The translations under genes and the position numbers were made by a program. This document shows positions 10,112 through 18,974 of a stretch of 64,000 bases of DNA, piece by piece; the stretch's first letter is position 1, and each line of letters starts with the position of its first letter. This DNA comes from Pseudomonas sp. MN1F (lineage in GTDB: Bacteria; Pseudomonadota; Gammaproteobacteria; Pseudomonadales; Pseudomonadaceae). Under the pieces are notes generated by a model that made no database searches, was not told where the DNA came from, and saw nothing but the letters and a program-made list of their open reading frames with translations. The stretch spans positions 1 through 64,000 of the forward strand of contig NZ_VZII01000013.1 in NCBI RefSeq assembly GCF_009391885.1. The letters run 5' to 3'.

Positions 10112-11674
10112 GTGAGCCAAGCCTTGATCAACGCGTTGCAGAACCCTGCCCTGTTCCCTCACCCCGTGGACGGGTTCCAACTCATCGAGACGCACATCTC
10201 ATGGGTCCTGCTCACTGGCGAGTACGCCTACAAGATCAAGAAGCCGATGAACTTCGGCTTCCTCGACTTCACCAGCCTGGGCCAGCGCCAGCATTTCTGT
10301 AACGAAGAACTGCGCCTGAACCAGCGCCTGACCGAAGGGCTGTATCTTGAAGTCCTGCCGATCACCGGCAGTGCCGAAGCACCACAGATCGGTGGTGACG
10401 GCGAAGCGATCGAATATGTGCTGAAGATGCGCCAGTTCCCTCAGGGCCAGATGCTCAACACCCTGCAGGCCAATGGCGAGCTGAACACCGGCCACATCGA
10501 CCAGATGGCCCGGCAGATTGCCGAGTTCCACCTGCAAGCGCCGAAAGTGTCGCCGGAGCATCCGCTGGGCACCCCGGAGAGCGTGATGGCTCCGGTCGAA
10601 CAGAACTTCGAGCAGATCCGCCCGTTCCTCAGCGAAAAAGCCGACCTGCAGCAACTGGACAACCTGCAGGCCTGGGCGCGCAGCAGCTTCGAGCGCCTGC
10701 ATGGCCTGCTGCAGGCGCGCAAGGCCAATGGTTTCATCCGCGAATGCCACGGTGACATTCACCTGGGCAACGCCACCCTGATCGACGGCAAGGTGGTGAT
10801 CTTCGACTGCATCGAGTTCAATGAGCCGTTCCGCCTGACCGACGTCTACGCCGACGTCGGCTTCCTGGCCATGGACCTGGAAGACCGTGGCCTCAAGTGC
10901 CTGGCCCGTCGCTTCATCAGCCAGTACCTGGAGCTGACCGGCGACTACGCAGGCCTGGAACTGCTGAACTTCTACAAGGCCTACCGCGCACTGGTACGGG
11001 CCAAGGTCGCCCTGTTCAGCCTGTCGGCCGATGCCGATGCCGTGCAGCGCGCCACCACCCTGCGCACCTACCGCAACTACGCCAACCTGGCGGAAAGCTA
11101 CAGCGCCATCCCTTCCCGCCTGCTGGCCATTACCCACGGCGTTTCGGCAGTGGGCAAAAGCCACGTGGCCATGCGCCTGGTCGAAGCGCTGGGCGCGGTT
11201 CGCGTGCGCTCGGATGTAGAACGCAAGCGCCTGTTCGGTGAACAGACGCAACAGAATGCGGGTCAGCTCGCTGCCGGCATCTATGACCAGGACGCCAGCG
11301 TGGCGACCTATCAGCGCCTGCATGAGCTGGCAGCGACGATCTTGCGCGCCGGCTTCCCGGTGGTGCTCGATGCCACCTACCTCAAGGCTGAGCAGCGCCA
11401 TGCCGCCGCAGCCGTGGCCAGCGAGACTGGCGTGCCGTTCCTGATCCTCGACTGCCATGCCCCGGAAGCGGTAATCGCCAGCTGGCTGGAGCAGCGCCAG
11501 GCCGAGAACAGCGACCCCTCGGATGCCACACTGGAGGTGGTCAAGGCCCAGCAGGCCAGCCGTGAACCACTGGATGCCCAGGAGCGGGTACACAGCACCC
11601 GCATCGATACCCAGGAAGCCAGCGGCATGGACCAGGTGATCGAGCAGATTCGCCAGCGTCTGCCTGGCCTGTAA
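10112..11674 (+). CDS. APH-like domain fused to P-loop kinase (AAA family ATPase)
   Basis: A 520-residue cytoplasmic protein with two parts. The N-terminal 330 residues have the aminoglycoside/choline-kinase-like signature ECHGDIHLGN followed by IFDCIEFNEPFR. The C-terminal 170 residues carry a Walker A (HGVSAVGKSH) and resemble small-molecule or polynucleotide kinases. The family is widespread in proteobacteria with unknown substrate, and there is no reason to call it a resistance gene. The start is GTG 10112, with GGAAGGA six bases upstream; the ATGs at 10064/10073 lack a ribosome site. Divergent from mrcB. Confidence 0.85.
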   Translation: MSQALINALQNPALFPHPVDGFQLIETHISWVLLTGEYAYKIKKPMNFGFLDFTSLGQRQHFCNEELRLNQRLTEGLYLEVLPITGSAEAPQIGGDGEAIEYVLKMRQFPQGQMLNTLQANGELNTGHIDQMARQIAEFHLQAPKVSPEHPLGTPESVMAPVEQNFEQIRPFLSEKADLQQLDNLQAWARSSFERLHGLLQARKANGFIRECHGDIHLGNATLIDGKVVIFDCIEFNEPFRLTDVYADVGFLAMDLEDRGLKCLARRFISQYLELTGDYAGLELLNFYKAYRALVRAKVALFSLSADADAVQRATTLRTYRNYANLAESYSAIPSRLLAITHGVSAVGKSHVAMRLVEALGAVRVRSDVERKRLFGEQTQQNAGQLAAGIYDQDASVATYQRLHELAATILRAGFPVVLDATYLKAEQRHAAAAVASETGVPFLILDCHAPEAVIASWLEQRQAENSDPSDATLEVVKAQQASREPLDAQERVHSTRIDTQEASGMDQVIEQIRQRLPGL

Positions 11675-11694
11675 GTTCACCGTTTCCTGTTGTC

Positions 11695-11735
11695 AGCCTC
11701 TTCGCGGGCACGCCCGCGAAGAGGCCGGTACAGGC
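11695..11735. repeat. REP element (P. putida type)
   Basis: GCCTCTTCGCGGG-CAC-GCCCGCGAAGAGGC is an extended inverted repeat followed by CGGTACAGG. It matches the core of the dispersed extragenic palindromes of P. putida genomes. It lies directly after the P-loop kinase gene, where it could also stabilise or end that transcript. Confidence 0.8.
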
Positions 11736-11859
11736 CGCCACTGTCAGCTCGTCGTCCCCGATGGCAAAAGGCCGCGCATTTCCCAACCCCCGCTACACTC
11801 CTCTCTGACCTGCTCGCGATTTATCCCCTAGACCCGTTCAGCCATCGCAAGGAGGCTCG

Positions 11860-12135
11860 ATGAACGATGAATTGCAGCACCTGAAGAATCTTGGCAAGAC
11901 CTCTGCGCAGTGGTTGCACGCGGCCGGTATCCACAGTGCATCGGACTTGCGCCGGCTGGGCGCGGTGGGTGCCTACCAAGCGGTGAAAACACGAGGTTTC
12001 CGGGCGTCGAAGGTGCTGTTGTACGCCATTGAAGGTGCATTGCTGGACATGCACTGGAACGATTTGCCAGCCGAACGCAAGGAAGCGCTCAATCAACAAC
12101 TCGATGCGAAATGCCCTGTACCCAAAAAAAACTGA
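11860..12135 (+). CDS. TfoX/Sxy C-terminal domain protein
   Basis: A 91-residue protein with only the C-terminal helix-hairpin-helix-like domain of TfoX (LKNLGKTSAQWLHAAGI, then LRRLGAVGAYQAVK). The N-terminal half of the competence regulator TfoX/Sxy is absent, which is common for stand-alone members in pseudomonads. Role unknown; DNA or protein binding is plausible from the fold. AAGGAGG lies a few bases before ATG 11860. It lies immediately upstream of the Fur-controlled sRNA, but on its own promoter. Confidence 0.85.
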   Translation: MNDELQHLKNLGKTSAQWLHAAGIHSASDLRRLGAVGAYQAVKTRGFRASKVLLYAIEGALLDMHWNDLPAERKEALNQQLDAKCPVPKKN

Positions 12136-12154
12136 AATAAGCGCACGAAGGGGA

Positions 12155-12183
12155 TTGACGCGGTAATGAGAATCGTTATGATT
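12155..12183 (+). promoter_or_regulatory. Fur-controlled promoter of the PrrF sRNA
   Basis: TTGACG (12155-12160) and TATGAT (12177-12182) are 16 bp apart. A Fur-box-like stretch AATGAGAATCGTTATGATTA (12165-12184) covers the -10 region, so iron-loaded Fur would block polymerase. Expected start near 12188. Confidence 0.85.
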
Positions 12184-12187
12184 ACCA

Positions 12188-12304
12188 CAACTGGTCGCGA
12201 GACTGGTTGGATAAGCTAAGAGCCCCTGGTTCGGACTCTCAGATTATCTCCTCATCAGGCTAATCACGGTTATTGACCCGGCATTTTGCCGGGTCTTTTT
12301 TTGC
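12188..12304 (+). ncRNA. prrF: PrrF iron-responsive small RNA
   Basis: About 115 nt starting ACAACTGGTCGCGAG, with the conserved core ATTATCTCCTCATCAGGCTA (12243-12262) and a terminator GACCCGGC-N4-GCCGGGTC plus T-run (12275-12302). From memory this is close to P. aeruginosa PrrF1. The family acts with Hfq when iron is short and base-pairs through the core to lower expression of iron-rich enzymes such as SodB and succinate dehydrogenase. One copy is present here, unlike the tandem pair in P. aeruginosa. It lies convergent to the ChaN gene, next to heme transport genes. Confidence 0.88.
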
Positions 12305-12335
12305 CCGCAGGTTTACCCCGCCAGATGCGTGAGCG

Positions 12336-13223
12336 CTATTGGCGCAACTGGGCACAGTAGTCCTGCTCCGGCATCGCCGCGGTGTACCAGACATAGTCGG
12401 CCATCCCGGTCTCGACCTGCTCGCCCACCTCGGCCAGTAGCACCACCTTGCTCTCGCCTGTCGCGCCCAGATCGGCGAGGTGCAAAGGCACCCCCAGGTC
12501 TTTGCGCACATGGTACGCACCAGCAAGCAGCAATGCCGGCTGCGGCGCCGCCAGCAGCCGTTCGGCAATACGCCGATCCCGTTGTTGTTGCACGGCCAGC
12601 ATCGCTGGCAGCTGGCTTTCCGGCAGCAGGCCACAATGCCCCTGCTTTACCTGCTCGAGCAGTGCCGCCTTCACCGCTGGCGCATTGGACCGGGTTCCCG
12701 ACAGCGCCGTCGGGTGCCGATAGGCCTGGCGCATTTCGCTGGGTGACAGGTTGGCCGCCAGCAGCGGCACAGGGTATTGCAAGGCCTCTCGCACGATAGG
12801 GCCGTAAAGCTGCCAGTCCCAGCCGTCTTCCCAGGCCAGGGCCTTGGGCAGGTCCTGTGGCAAATGCGCCTGGCCCGCGAGTGCATCGACGCGGGCCTGC
12901 TGCTCGGGTTGCAACATTTCCAGCAGCAGGCTGCCCTGCGCCCGGCGTTGCTGCAACGCACGCAGCAACCACAGCTGCAAGGCGTGATGATCCGGGTTGT
13001 CATGCTTCTCGCCGACCAACACCCGCGGCGCAGCGGCCAGGGCCTCGATCAGCTGCTCAGGGCTGATCACCTGCCCGCTGGCCAGATCGTGAATATGCCC
13101 CAGTTCGGCGTTATCCCGCCCTTCGCTGCTCTGCCAGGCCGGCAGAGGCGGCAGGCTGGCCTGGCAGCCCCCCAACGCCAGCGCCAGGCAGAGTAATGAA
13201 CCGCACAGCAAAGGGTGACCCAT
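12336..13223 (-). CDS. ChaN family lipoprotein, probable heme/iron-related
   Basis: A 295-residue protein with a lipoprotein signal (lipobox LGGC at about residue 19). Conserved ChaN elements are VLVGEKHDNPDHHALQLWLL near residue 70 and LLAGAYHVRKDLGVPLHL near 245. The Campylobacter jejuni homologue binds heme, and Pseudomonas members are iron-regulated. It starts 12 bp after hmuV, so it is the last gene of hmuTUV-chaN under the same Fur-regulated promoter. A role in handling heme at the membrane surface is inferred. Confidence 0.85.
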   Translation of the reverse strand: MGHPLLCGSLLCLALALGGCQASLPPLPAWQSSEGRDNAELGHIHDLASGQVISPEQLIEALAAAPRVLVGEKHDNPDHHALQLWLLRALQQRRAQGSLLLEMLQPEQQARVDALAGQAHLPQDLPKALAWEDGWDWQLYGPIVREALQYPVPLLAANLSPSEMRQAYRHPTALSGTRSNAPAVKAALLEQVKQGHCGLLPESQLPAMLAVQQQRDRRIAERLLAAPQPALLLAGAYHVRKDLGVPLHLADLGATGESKVVLLAEVGEQVETGMADYVWYTAAMPEQDYCAQLRQ

Positions 13224-13235
13224 GGGCAGTGCCTC

Positions 13236-14003
13236 CTAACGGGTAATGATCAACGGGTGGCCCCGTTCCGGGTGCGCCTGCACCAGCACTTCGATCCCGA
13301 ACACGGCCTTGAGTGAGGCAGGCGTCAGTACCTCCGGTGGTGCGGCCAGGGCATGGCAACGCCCACTTTCAAGGAGCAGGATGCGATCACAGTAGCGCGC
13401 TGCCAGGTTCAGGTCATGCAGGATCACCAGTACCGCTGCACCCCGGTCGGCGAAGCTGCGCACAGCCTCCAGCGTCGTATGCTGGTGCAAAGGGTCGAGC
13501 ATGGAGGTCGGTTCGTCGAGCAACAGCGTGGCACCCTGTTCACCCGGCCACAGCTGGGCCAGAACTCGAGCCAGATGCACACGTTGGCGCTCGCCACCGG
13601 ACAGCGCCAGGTAACTGCGCTCGACCAGATGCCAGGCATCGGCGGCACGCAACGCTGCCTCGACAATCTCCCGGTCACGCTGCCGACCACTGCCATGGGG
13701 CAGCCGCCCCATGCCGACCACTTCTTCGACACGGAAGGCAAAGCCCAGGCTGGATACCTGTGGCAACACTGCCAGGCGCTGTGCCCGCGCCTGGCCCGGC
13801 CATTCGGCCAGGGCTTTGCCCTGCAAGGTCACCTGCCCGTGGCTTGGCGTGAGCTCACCGCACAAGGCCCCCAGCAGGCTGCTCTTGCCCGCGCCATTGG
13901 GCCCCAGCACACCCAGTACCTGGCCAGGCAGCAGCTGCAGGTTGATGCCATGCAGCACTTCATTGCTGCCTCGGCGCAAATGAAGGTTTTGCACTTCGAG
14001 CAT
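13236..14003 (-). CDS. hmuV: Heme ABC transporter ATP-binding protein
   Basis: A 255-residue ATPase with Walker [10 protein letters not shown] (about 34-42), signature [15 protein letters not shown], Walker B LLLDEPTS and the H-loop in [14 protein letters not shown]. It powers import of heme from periplasm to cytoplasm with HmuU and HmuT. ATG 14003 overlaps the hmuU stop by one base (TGATG). A TTG one codon earlier is unlikely. The name phuV is used in P. aeruginosa. Confidence 0.93.
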   Translation of the reverse strand: MLEVQNLHLRRGSNEVLHGINLQLLPGQVLGVLGPNGAGKSSLLGALCGELTPSHGQVTLQGKALAEWPGQARAQRLAVLPQVSSLGFAFRVEEVVGMGRLPHGSGRQRDREIVEAALRAADAWHLVERSYLALSGGERQRVHLARVLAQLWPGEQGATLLLDEPTSMLDPLHQHTTLEAVRSFADRGAAVLVILHDLNLAARYCDRILLLESGRCHALAAPPEVLTPASLKAVFGIEVLVQAHPERGHPLIITR

Positions 14004-15040
14004 CAATTACGCCCTCGAACCAGCAAAAACAGGAAGAACGGAGCCCCGATGAAAGCGGTCACGATGCCAATGGGCAATTCAGCCGGCGCCAACACCAGGC
14101 GCGCCACCAGGTCGGCGAACAATAGCAAGGTCCCCCCCGCCAACAGCGAGGCTGGCAACAATACCCTGTGGTCGGGGCCAGCCAACAACCGCACCAGATG
14201 CGGCACCACCAGGCCAACGAAACCGATGAGGCCCGCTGCGGCAACTGCGGCGCCAACCCCCAAAGCCGTACAGAACACCAGCTCACGCTTGAGCCGCTCC
14301 ACCTCGATGCCCAGGTGCCGCGCTTCCGACTCACCGAGCAGTAATGCATTGAGCGCCTGAGCCCGGCGCGGCAGCCACAGCGCAACCCCCGCCGTCACCA
14401 GCAACAAAGGCCAGAGCCGCTCGTAACTGGCGCCATTGAGGCTGCCCAGATTCCAGAAAGTCAGCGTGCGCAGCGTGGCGTCATCGGCCAGGTAGGTGAA
14501 CAGCCCCACCGCCGAGCCGCCCAGCGCTGTCAGCGCAATACCGGCCAACAGCATGGTGGCGACGTTGGTCTGACCATCGCGCCGTCCCAACCGGTACACC
14601 AGTGCCGTAACGCCCAACCCGCCGATGAAGGCGCAGGCCGACAGCAGGTACGGGCCAAACCATTCCGGGATGCCCCCTAGCCAGCTGCCGCCGACAATCG
14701 CCACCGCCGCCCCCAGTGCCGCGCCACTGGCGACGCCGACCAAGCCAGGGTCCGCCAGCGGGTTGCGGAACAGCCCCTGCATGGCCACACCGCAAAGCGC
14801 CAGCACAGCGCCCACTGCCAGCCCCAGCAGCGTGCGGGGCATGCGGATCTGGCCAAGGATCATGTCGGCCTGTTCCAGGCCCCCCGGGGCAATTGGCAGC
14901 CCGAGCAAACGCAGGCCGGCGCGCAAGGTGTCCCATAGCGGCAGGCTGACCGGCCCCAAGGCCAGCGACAGCCAGACGGCCAGCAGGCACAACAATGTCA
15001 GGCAAACAAAAAGCGTCCGCGGCTGGATGCGTTGTTTCAT
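14003..15040 (-). CDS. hmuU: Heme ABC transporter permease (FecCD family)
   Basis: A 345-residue inner-membrane permease with about ten hydrophobic helices. The family motif [21 protein letters not shown] is near residue 70, and [20 protein letters not shown] near residue 270 is the coupling loop contacting the ATPase. Overlaps hmuT by four bases (ATGA) and hmuV by one, indicating a tightly coupled operon. Confidence 0.94.
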   Translation of the reverse strand: MKQRIQPRTLFVCLTLLCLLAVWLSLALGPVSLPLWDTLRAGLRLLGLPIAPGGLEQADMILGQIRMPRTLLGLAVGAVLALCGVAMQGLFRNPLADPGLVGVASGAALGAAVAIVGGSWLGGIPEWFGPYLLSACAFIGGLGVTALVYRLGRRDGQTNVATMLLAGIALTALGGSAVGLFTYLADDATLRTLTFWNLGSLNGASYERLWPLLLVTAGVALWLPRRAQALNALLLGESEARHLGIEVERLKRELVFCTALGVGAAVAAAGLIGFVGLVVPHLVRLLAGPDHRVLLPASLLAGGTLLLFADLVARLVLAPAELPIGIVTAFIGAPFFLFLLVRGRN

Positions 15041-15912
15041 TGGGCAGCGCTTGGCGGGTAGAACGCAGCCGCCAGTTCCTGCAAGGCGGTTGGCAGGCGC
15101 GGGCCAAGGCCACCCACCAGCAATGTCGGGTCGAGCGACACCAGGCGCTTGTCGCGCACGGCACGGGAAGCGGCCAGCGCCGGATTTTCCTTGAGCAACG
15201 CCTGCAGCGCCTGCTCGCCGCTCAACGCACGATCAGAGAACACCACGACATCCGGGTCGAGCGCCGCCAGCGCCTCGTTGGAGAAGTTCTTGTAGCCTTG
15301 GTGCCCGGCCAGGTTGCGCGCCCCCGCCTGGCGCAGCACCCAGTCACCTGCGGTACCCTGCCCGGCAATCAGCGGCTTGGCGCCCGCATGCCCAACCAGC
15401 AGCAACACCCCAGGTGCCTTGTGATTTTGCTGAGCCTGCTTGACCTGCAATTGCAGCGCTGCGAGTTGCTGGTGATAGCGCGCCGCCAACTGTGCGGCTT
15501 TCTCCTCAGCGCCCAGCAAGGTCCCCAGGTGCCTGAGGTTCTCGTCCACGGCAGCCAGATCGGCCTGGCTGGAGAACAACTCGACCCGCACCCCCGCTTT
15601 GCGCACCTGCGCCAGCACGGGCGGCGGCCCCATCTCTTCGGTGCCCACCAGTACATCCGGGCGCAGGCTGAGAATGCCCTCGGCCGACAACTGCCGCTGA
15701 TAACCGACACTCGGCAAGGCCTTCAGCGATTCGGGGTGCTGGCTGGTGGTATCGACGCCCACCAGGCGTGGCTCGCCGCCCAGTTCACTGATCCACTCGC
15801 TCAGTGCCCCGCCAGCGCTGACCCAGCGCTGCGGCAATTCGGCGGCCAAGGCCTGGGTGGAAGCAACGAAAGCTGCGCACAGGGCGAGCAAGGCAGCGGG
15901 AAGGCGCATCAT
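15037..15912 (-). CDS. hmuT: Heme ABC transporter periplasmic binding protein
   Basis: A 292-residue protein with a Sec signal (MMRLPAALLALCAAFVASTQ, cleavage probably after ALA). The class III solute-binding fold is recognised from RWVSAGGALSEWISELG, PDVLVGTEEMGPP and DVVVFSDRAL. I chose ATG 15912, preceded by AAGGA, over the ATG at 16017, which would put 35 extra residues before the signal. It delivers heme to HmuUV. No outer-membrane heme receptor or PhuS/HemS-like protein lies nearby in this window. Confidence 0.92.
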   Translation of the reverse strand: MMRLPAALLALCAAFVASTQALAAELPQRWVSAGGALSEWISELGGEPRLVGVDTTSQHPESLKALPSVGYQRQLSAEGILSLRPDVLVGTEEMGPPPVLAQVRKAGVRVELFSSQADLAAVDENLRHLGTLLGAEEKAAQLAARYHQQLAALQLQVKQAQQNHKAPGVLLLVGHAGAKPLIAGQGTAGDWVLRQAGARNLAGHQGYKNFSNEALAALDPDVVVFSDRALSGEQALQALLKENPALAASRAVRDKRLVSLDPTLLVGGLGPRLPTALQELAAAFYPPSAAQ

Positions 15913-16000
15913 CGGATTCCTTCTGAAGGAGGGCCGCACGCCTTGTGGCGGGCGGCGGAACTGCGCACCATAGGCGGGCGGCGCAGCAAATGCGGGCAAT

Positions 16001-16028
16001 TTGATAATTATTCGCATTGACGCGTCAA
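16001..16028 (-). promoter_or_regulatory. Fur box and promoter of the hmuTUV operon, divergent to the Rieske gene
   Basis: GATAATTATTCGCATTGAC (16003-16021) matches 13 of 19 positions of the Fur consensus by my count. On the minus strand a TTGACG (16023-16028) and TATCAA (16001-16006) form a -35/-10 pair at 16 bp, overlapped by the box. The same site lies about 40 bp upstream of the plus-strand Rieske gene and could control both. Confidence 0.75.
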
Positions 16029-16060
16029 GCCATCACTTTGTTTCACGAGCCTTCCCTGCA

Positions 16061-16378
16061 ATGCATTATCTCTGTCCTTCCACGGCCCTGGCCGAGGGCC
16101 ACAGCCGCGCCTTCAGCGTAGACGGCATCGACCTGTTCGGTGTGCGCCGCCAAGGCCAGGTGTACCTGTACCGCAACCGCTGCCCTCACCGCGGCATCCC
16201 GCTGAACTGGGCGCAAGACGCCTTTCTCGACGACAGCGCCAGCCTGATCCACTGCGCCCATCATGGCGCACTGTTTCTGATGGAGAGTGGTGAGTGCGTG
16301 GCCGGCCCCTGCGAAGGCGAAATGCTGCAGGCCCTGGACTGCCATGAAGACAGCCAGGGGATCTGGCTCAAGGGTTGA
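16061..16378 (+). CDS. Small Rieske [2Fe-2S] protein
   Basis: A 105-residue soluble Rieske ferredoxin-like protein. The cluster motifs are C41-P-H43-R-G and C65-A-H-H68-G, so all four ligands are present. It has no signal peptide or membrane anchor, so it is likely a cytoplasmic electron carrier or regulatory iron-sulfur protein; the partner is not evident. It is divergent from hmuT across a Fur box, and its 3' end overlaps the convergent sfsA by 11 bases. The start at 16061 removes an unlikely 20-residue extension that would begin inside the Fur box. Confidence 0.88.
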   Translation: MHYLCPSTALAEGHSRAFSVDGIDLFGVRRQGQVYLYRNRCPHRGIPLNWAQDAFLDDSASLIHCAHHGALFLMESGECVAGPCEGEMLQALDCHEDSQGIWLKG

Positions 16379-17081
16379 GCAGCACCGGCAGCGGGCGGTC
16401 GATGACGATTTGCTCGCTATCCAGGCGTACGCCGTAGGCCAGCACCTCGACCCCATCTGCCACCGCAGCGCGCAAGGCGTTGGCATAAGCGAGGTCGATT
16501 TCATCGGCAGGGCGTACCGCCGCGATGCCGGTAAGGTTCACGCAGTACAGCTGCACCGCGCGAATGCCCTGACGGGCCAAGGCCGCCAGCTCGCGCAAGT
16601 GCTTGGCGCCACGCTGGGTCACGGCATCCGGGAACGCCGCCACGGCGGTATCCGGATAACCCAGGGTCACGCTCTTGACCTCGACATAGGCCGGCCCGCC
16701 GGCAAATTCCAGGCGAAAATCCACCCGGCTGCGTTCTTCGCCGTAGGCCACTTCACGCTTCAACGCGGTAAAACCAGCCAGTTCGTGGATCAACCCGGCG
16801 CGCAGTGCCTCTTCAACCAGTGCATTGGCACGCCCGGTATTGATGCAGGCCAGGCGGCCCTGGGGCGTTTCGCTGATTTCCCAGGTGCCTGGCAGCTTGC
16901 GCTTGGGGTCGTTGGAGCGGCTGAACCACACCTGCCCGCCCTCGCGCATGCAGTTGAGCATGGAACCGGTGTTCGGGCAGTGGATGGTCAGTTGCTCGCC
17001 ACTGGTCAGCTCGATGTCAGCCAGGAAGCGCTTGTAGCGACGCAGCAGGCGCCCCTGCTCAAGTTGGGGAAAGAACACCAT
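16368..17081 (-). CDS. sfsA: SfsA, sugar fermentation stimulation protein homologue
   Basis: 237 residues, normal length. Conserved stretches [15 protein letters not shown] (near 55) and [10 protein letters not shown], with a nuclease-like core around the latter (DFRLEF...EVKS). Described in E. coli as a DNA-binding protein affecting maltose genes; its real activity is unsettled, and the fold suggests a nuclease. The start ATG abuts the aminotransferase stop (TGAATG), so the two are co-transcribed. Confidence 0.93.
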   Translation of the reverse strand: MVFFPQLEQGRLLRRYKRFLADIELTSGEQLTIHCPNTGSMLNCMREGGQVWFSRSNDPKRKLPGTWEISETPQGRLACINTGRANALVEEALRAGLIHELAGFTALKREVAYGEERSRVDFRLEFAGGPAYVEVKSVTLGYPDTAVAAFPDAVTQRGAKHLRELAALARQGIRAVQLYCVNLTGIAAVRPADEIDLAYANALRAAVADGVEVLAYGVRLDSEQIVIDRPLPVLLNP

Positions 17082-18254
17082 TCAGCCCTGCCAGCTCCGC
17101 AGCCCACGGGCAATGCGCTCGACCGCCTGTTCCAGGCGCGGCAGGCTCTGGGTATAGGCAAACCGCACATGGTGGCCGGCCAGGTGGCGGCCGAAGTCCA
17201 GGCCCGGGGTGAAGGCCAGGTGCTCGGTTTCGAGGAAGTGCTGGCAGAAGGCAAAGGCATCGCCACCGAACGCGCTGATGTCGGCATACAGGTAGAACGC
17301 CCCCTGCGGCTCGACGGCAATGCGGAAGCCCAGTTCACGCAGGGCCGGCAACAGGTAGTCGCGGCGGCGGGCGAATTCGGCACGGCGCTCTTCGAAAATC
17401 GCCAGCGTCTCTGGCTGGAAACAGGCCAGCGCCGCATGCTGGGCCATGCTCGGGGCACTGATGTAGAGGTTCTGCGCCAGCTTCTCGAGGTCGGTCACGG
17501 CATTGGGTGGCGCCACCAGCCAGCCAAGCCGCCAGCCGGTCATGCCGAAATACTTGGAAAAACTATTAAGGACGAACGCCGAGTCGTCCACTTCCAGCAC
17601 ACTCGGCGCATCCATGCCATAGGTCAGGCCGTGGTAGATCTCGTCCACCACCAGGTGCCCATGGCGCTCACGGGTGGCCTTGGACAGGCTGGCCAGCTCG
17701 TCGCGGCCCAGCACGGTACCCGTCGGGTTGGCTGGCGAGGCGACCAGGGCGCCGACGCTGTCCTTGTCCCAGTACCGCTCGACCAGGTCGGCAGTCAGCT
17801 GGTAGTTGACCTCCGGCCCCACCGGCACCAGTTGCGCGCCGCCCTCGACCAGGCGCAGGAAGTGGCGGTTGCACGGGTAACCCGGGTCGGCCAGCAACCA
17901 GTGCTTGCCGGGGTCGACCAACAGGCTGCTGGCCAGCAGCAGCGCCCCGGAACCGCCCGGCGTGACAAGAATCCGCTCAGGGTCGATCTGCAGGCCGTAA
18001 CGTTGGCCATAGAAGCCCGCGATGGCCTCGCGCAGTGCTGGCAGCCCGCGGGCGGCGGTATAGCGGGTATGCCCGGCAGCCAATGCGGCCTGCCCGGCAG
18101 CGACGATCGGTGCGGCGGTGGTGAAGTCCGGCTCGCCGATTTCGAGGTGGATCACATCATGGCCGGCCGCTTGCAGCTCGTTGGCCCGCGCCAGCAAGGC
18201 CATGACGTGGAAGGGTTCGATGGCGCGGCTGCGCGCACTGTAGGTGTGGGCCAT
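17082..18254 (-). CDS. Class I/II pyridoxal-phosphate aminotransferase
   Basis: A 390-residue fold-type I aminotransferase. The PLP lysine is K234 in NSFSKYFGMTGWRLGW, and SPANPTG (173-179) and VVDEIYHGL (202-210) are the expected cofactor-contact motifs. Substrate cannot be told from sequence; relatives include aspartate, alanine/valine and aromatic aminotransferases. First gene of a pair with sfsA, divergent from dksA. Confidence 0.9.
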   Translation of the reverse strand: MAHTYSARSRAIEPFHVMALLARANELQAAGHDVIHLEIGEPDFTTAAPIVAAGQAALAAGHTRYTAARGLPALREAIAGFYGQRYGLQIDPERILVTPGGSGALLLASSLLVDPGKHWLLADPGYPCNRHFLRLVEGGAQLVPVGPEVNYQLTADLVERYWDKDSVGALVASPANPTGTVLGRDELASLSKATRERHGHLVVDEIYHGLTYGMDAPSVLEVDDSAFVLNSFSKYFGMTGWRLGWLVAPPNAVTDLEKLAQNLYISAPSMAQHAALACFQPETLAIFEERRAEFARRRDYLLPALRELGFRIAVEPQGAFYLYADISAFGGDAFAFCQHFLETEHLAFTPGLDFGRHLAGHHVRFAYTQSLPRLEQAVERIARGLRSWQG

Positions 18255-18464
18255 GACCTTCTCTCAATTGGGTCTAAACTGTTGATTCTACCTTTGCACG
18301 GCAGCGAACGTGAGGCGCGTGCCGCTGTCAACAGCTAGGGTCGGGCGGGGTAGCGCACCCCCGATCTATCTGGTAAGTTCGGCGGCTCGCAGTCGCAGGG
18401 CCGGCGGGTGCCGGAGATGGAGCAGCCTGCGCATTGGATCAGATGAGTGAGAGGCGGTCTATTC

Positions 18465-18911
18465 ATGTCCACCGTAGAAAAGCAAAAAACCGGTCAGACC
18501 ATGTACGGTGTCGAGCCCTATAAAGAGACCAAGGGCGAAGAGTACATGGGCGAGCCCATGAAAAAGCACTTCACCAAGCTTCTCGGGGCCTGGAAGCAAG
18601 AGCTCATGACCAGTGTGGACCGCACTGTGGACCACATGAAGGACGAGGCAGCCAACTTCCCCGACCCGGCCGACCGCGCCAGCCAGGAAGAAGAGTTCGC
18701 CCTGGAGCTGCGCAACCGCGATCGCGAGCGCAAGCTGATCAAAAAGATCGACAAGACCCTGCAGAAGATCCAGGACAACGATTACGGCTGGTGTGAGTCC
18801 TGCGGTATCGAGATCGGCCTGCGCCGTCTGGAAGCCCGCCCGACCGCCGACCTGTGCTTCGACTGCAAGGAAATCTCGGAGAAAAAGGAAAAGACCGTCG
18901 GCAAAGGCTGA
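18465..18911 (+). CDS. dksA: RNA polymerase-binding transcription factor DksA
   Basis: A 148-residue protein that binds the RNA polymerase secondary channel and works with ppGpp in the stringent response. The coiled-coil tip has D67-P-A-D70-R-A-S, matching the functional D-x2-D-x-A. The zinc finger uses C110, C113, C131 and C134, so this is the canonical four-cysteine form. ATG 18465 gives the known length; a GTG at 18447 would add six residues. Downstream gluQ is a conserved neighbour. Confidence 0.97.
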   Translation: MSTVEKQKTGQTMYGVEPYKETKGEEYMGEPMKKHFTKLLGAWKQELMTSVDRTVDHMKDEAANFPDPADRASQEEEFALELRNRDRERKLIKKIDKTLQKIQDNDYGWCESCGIEIGLRRLEARPTADLCFDCKEISEKKEKTVGKG

Positions 18912-18929
18912 CTCTTCCTCTATCCGAAT

Positions 18930-18955
18930 GGGGCGCATCATGCGCCCCGTTTCAT
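18930..18955 (+). terminator. Terminator between dksA and gluQ
   Basis: GGGGCGCA-TCA-TGCGCCCC followed by GTTTCATTT. The stem is 8 bp. It lies 19 bases after the dksA stop and directly before gluQ, so gluQ is probably expressed by partial read-through. Confidence 0.75.
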
Positions 18956-18974
18956 TTATATGCCCGGCAATGCC

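Noticed and set aside
10112..11674. Antibiotic resistance gene (aminoglycoside phosphotransferase)
   Set aside because: Only the general APH-like fold is shared. The fusion to a P-loop kinase and core-genome context do not support a resistance role.
11860..12135. Competence regulator TfoX
   Set aside because: Only the C-terminal domain is present, and no competence genes are nearby.
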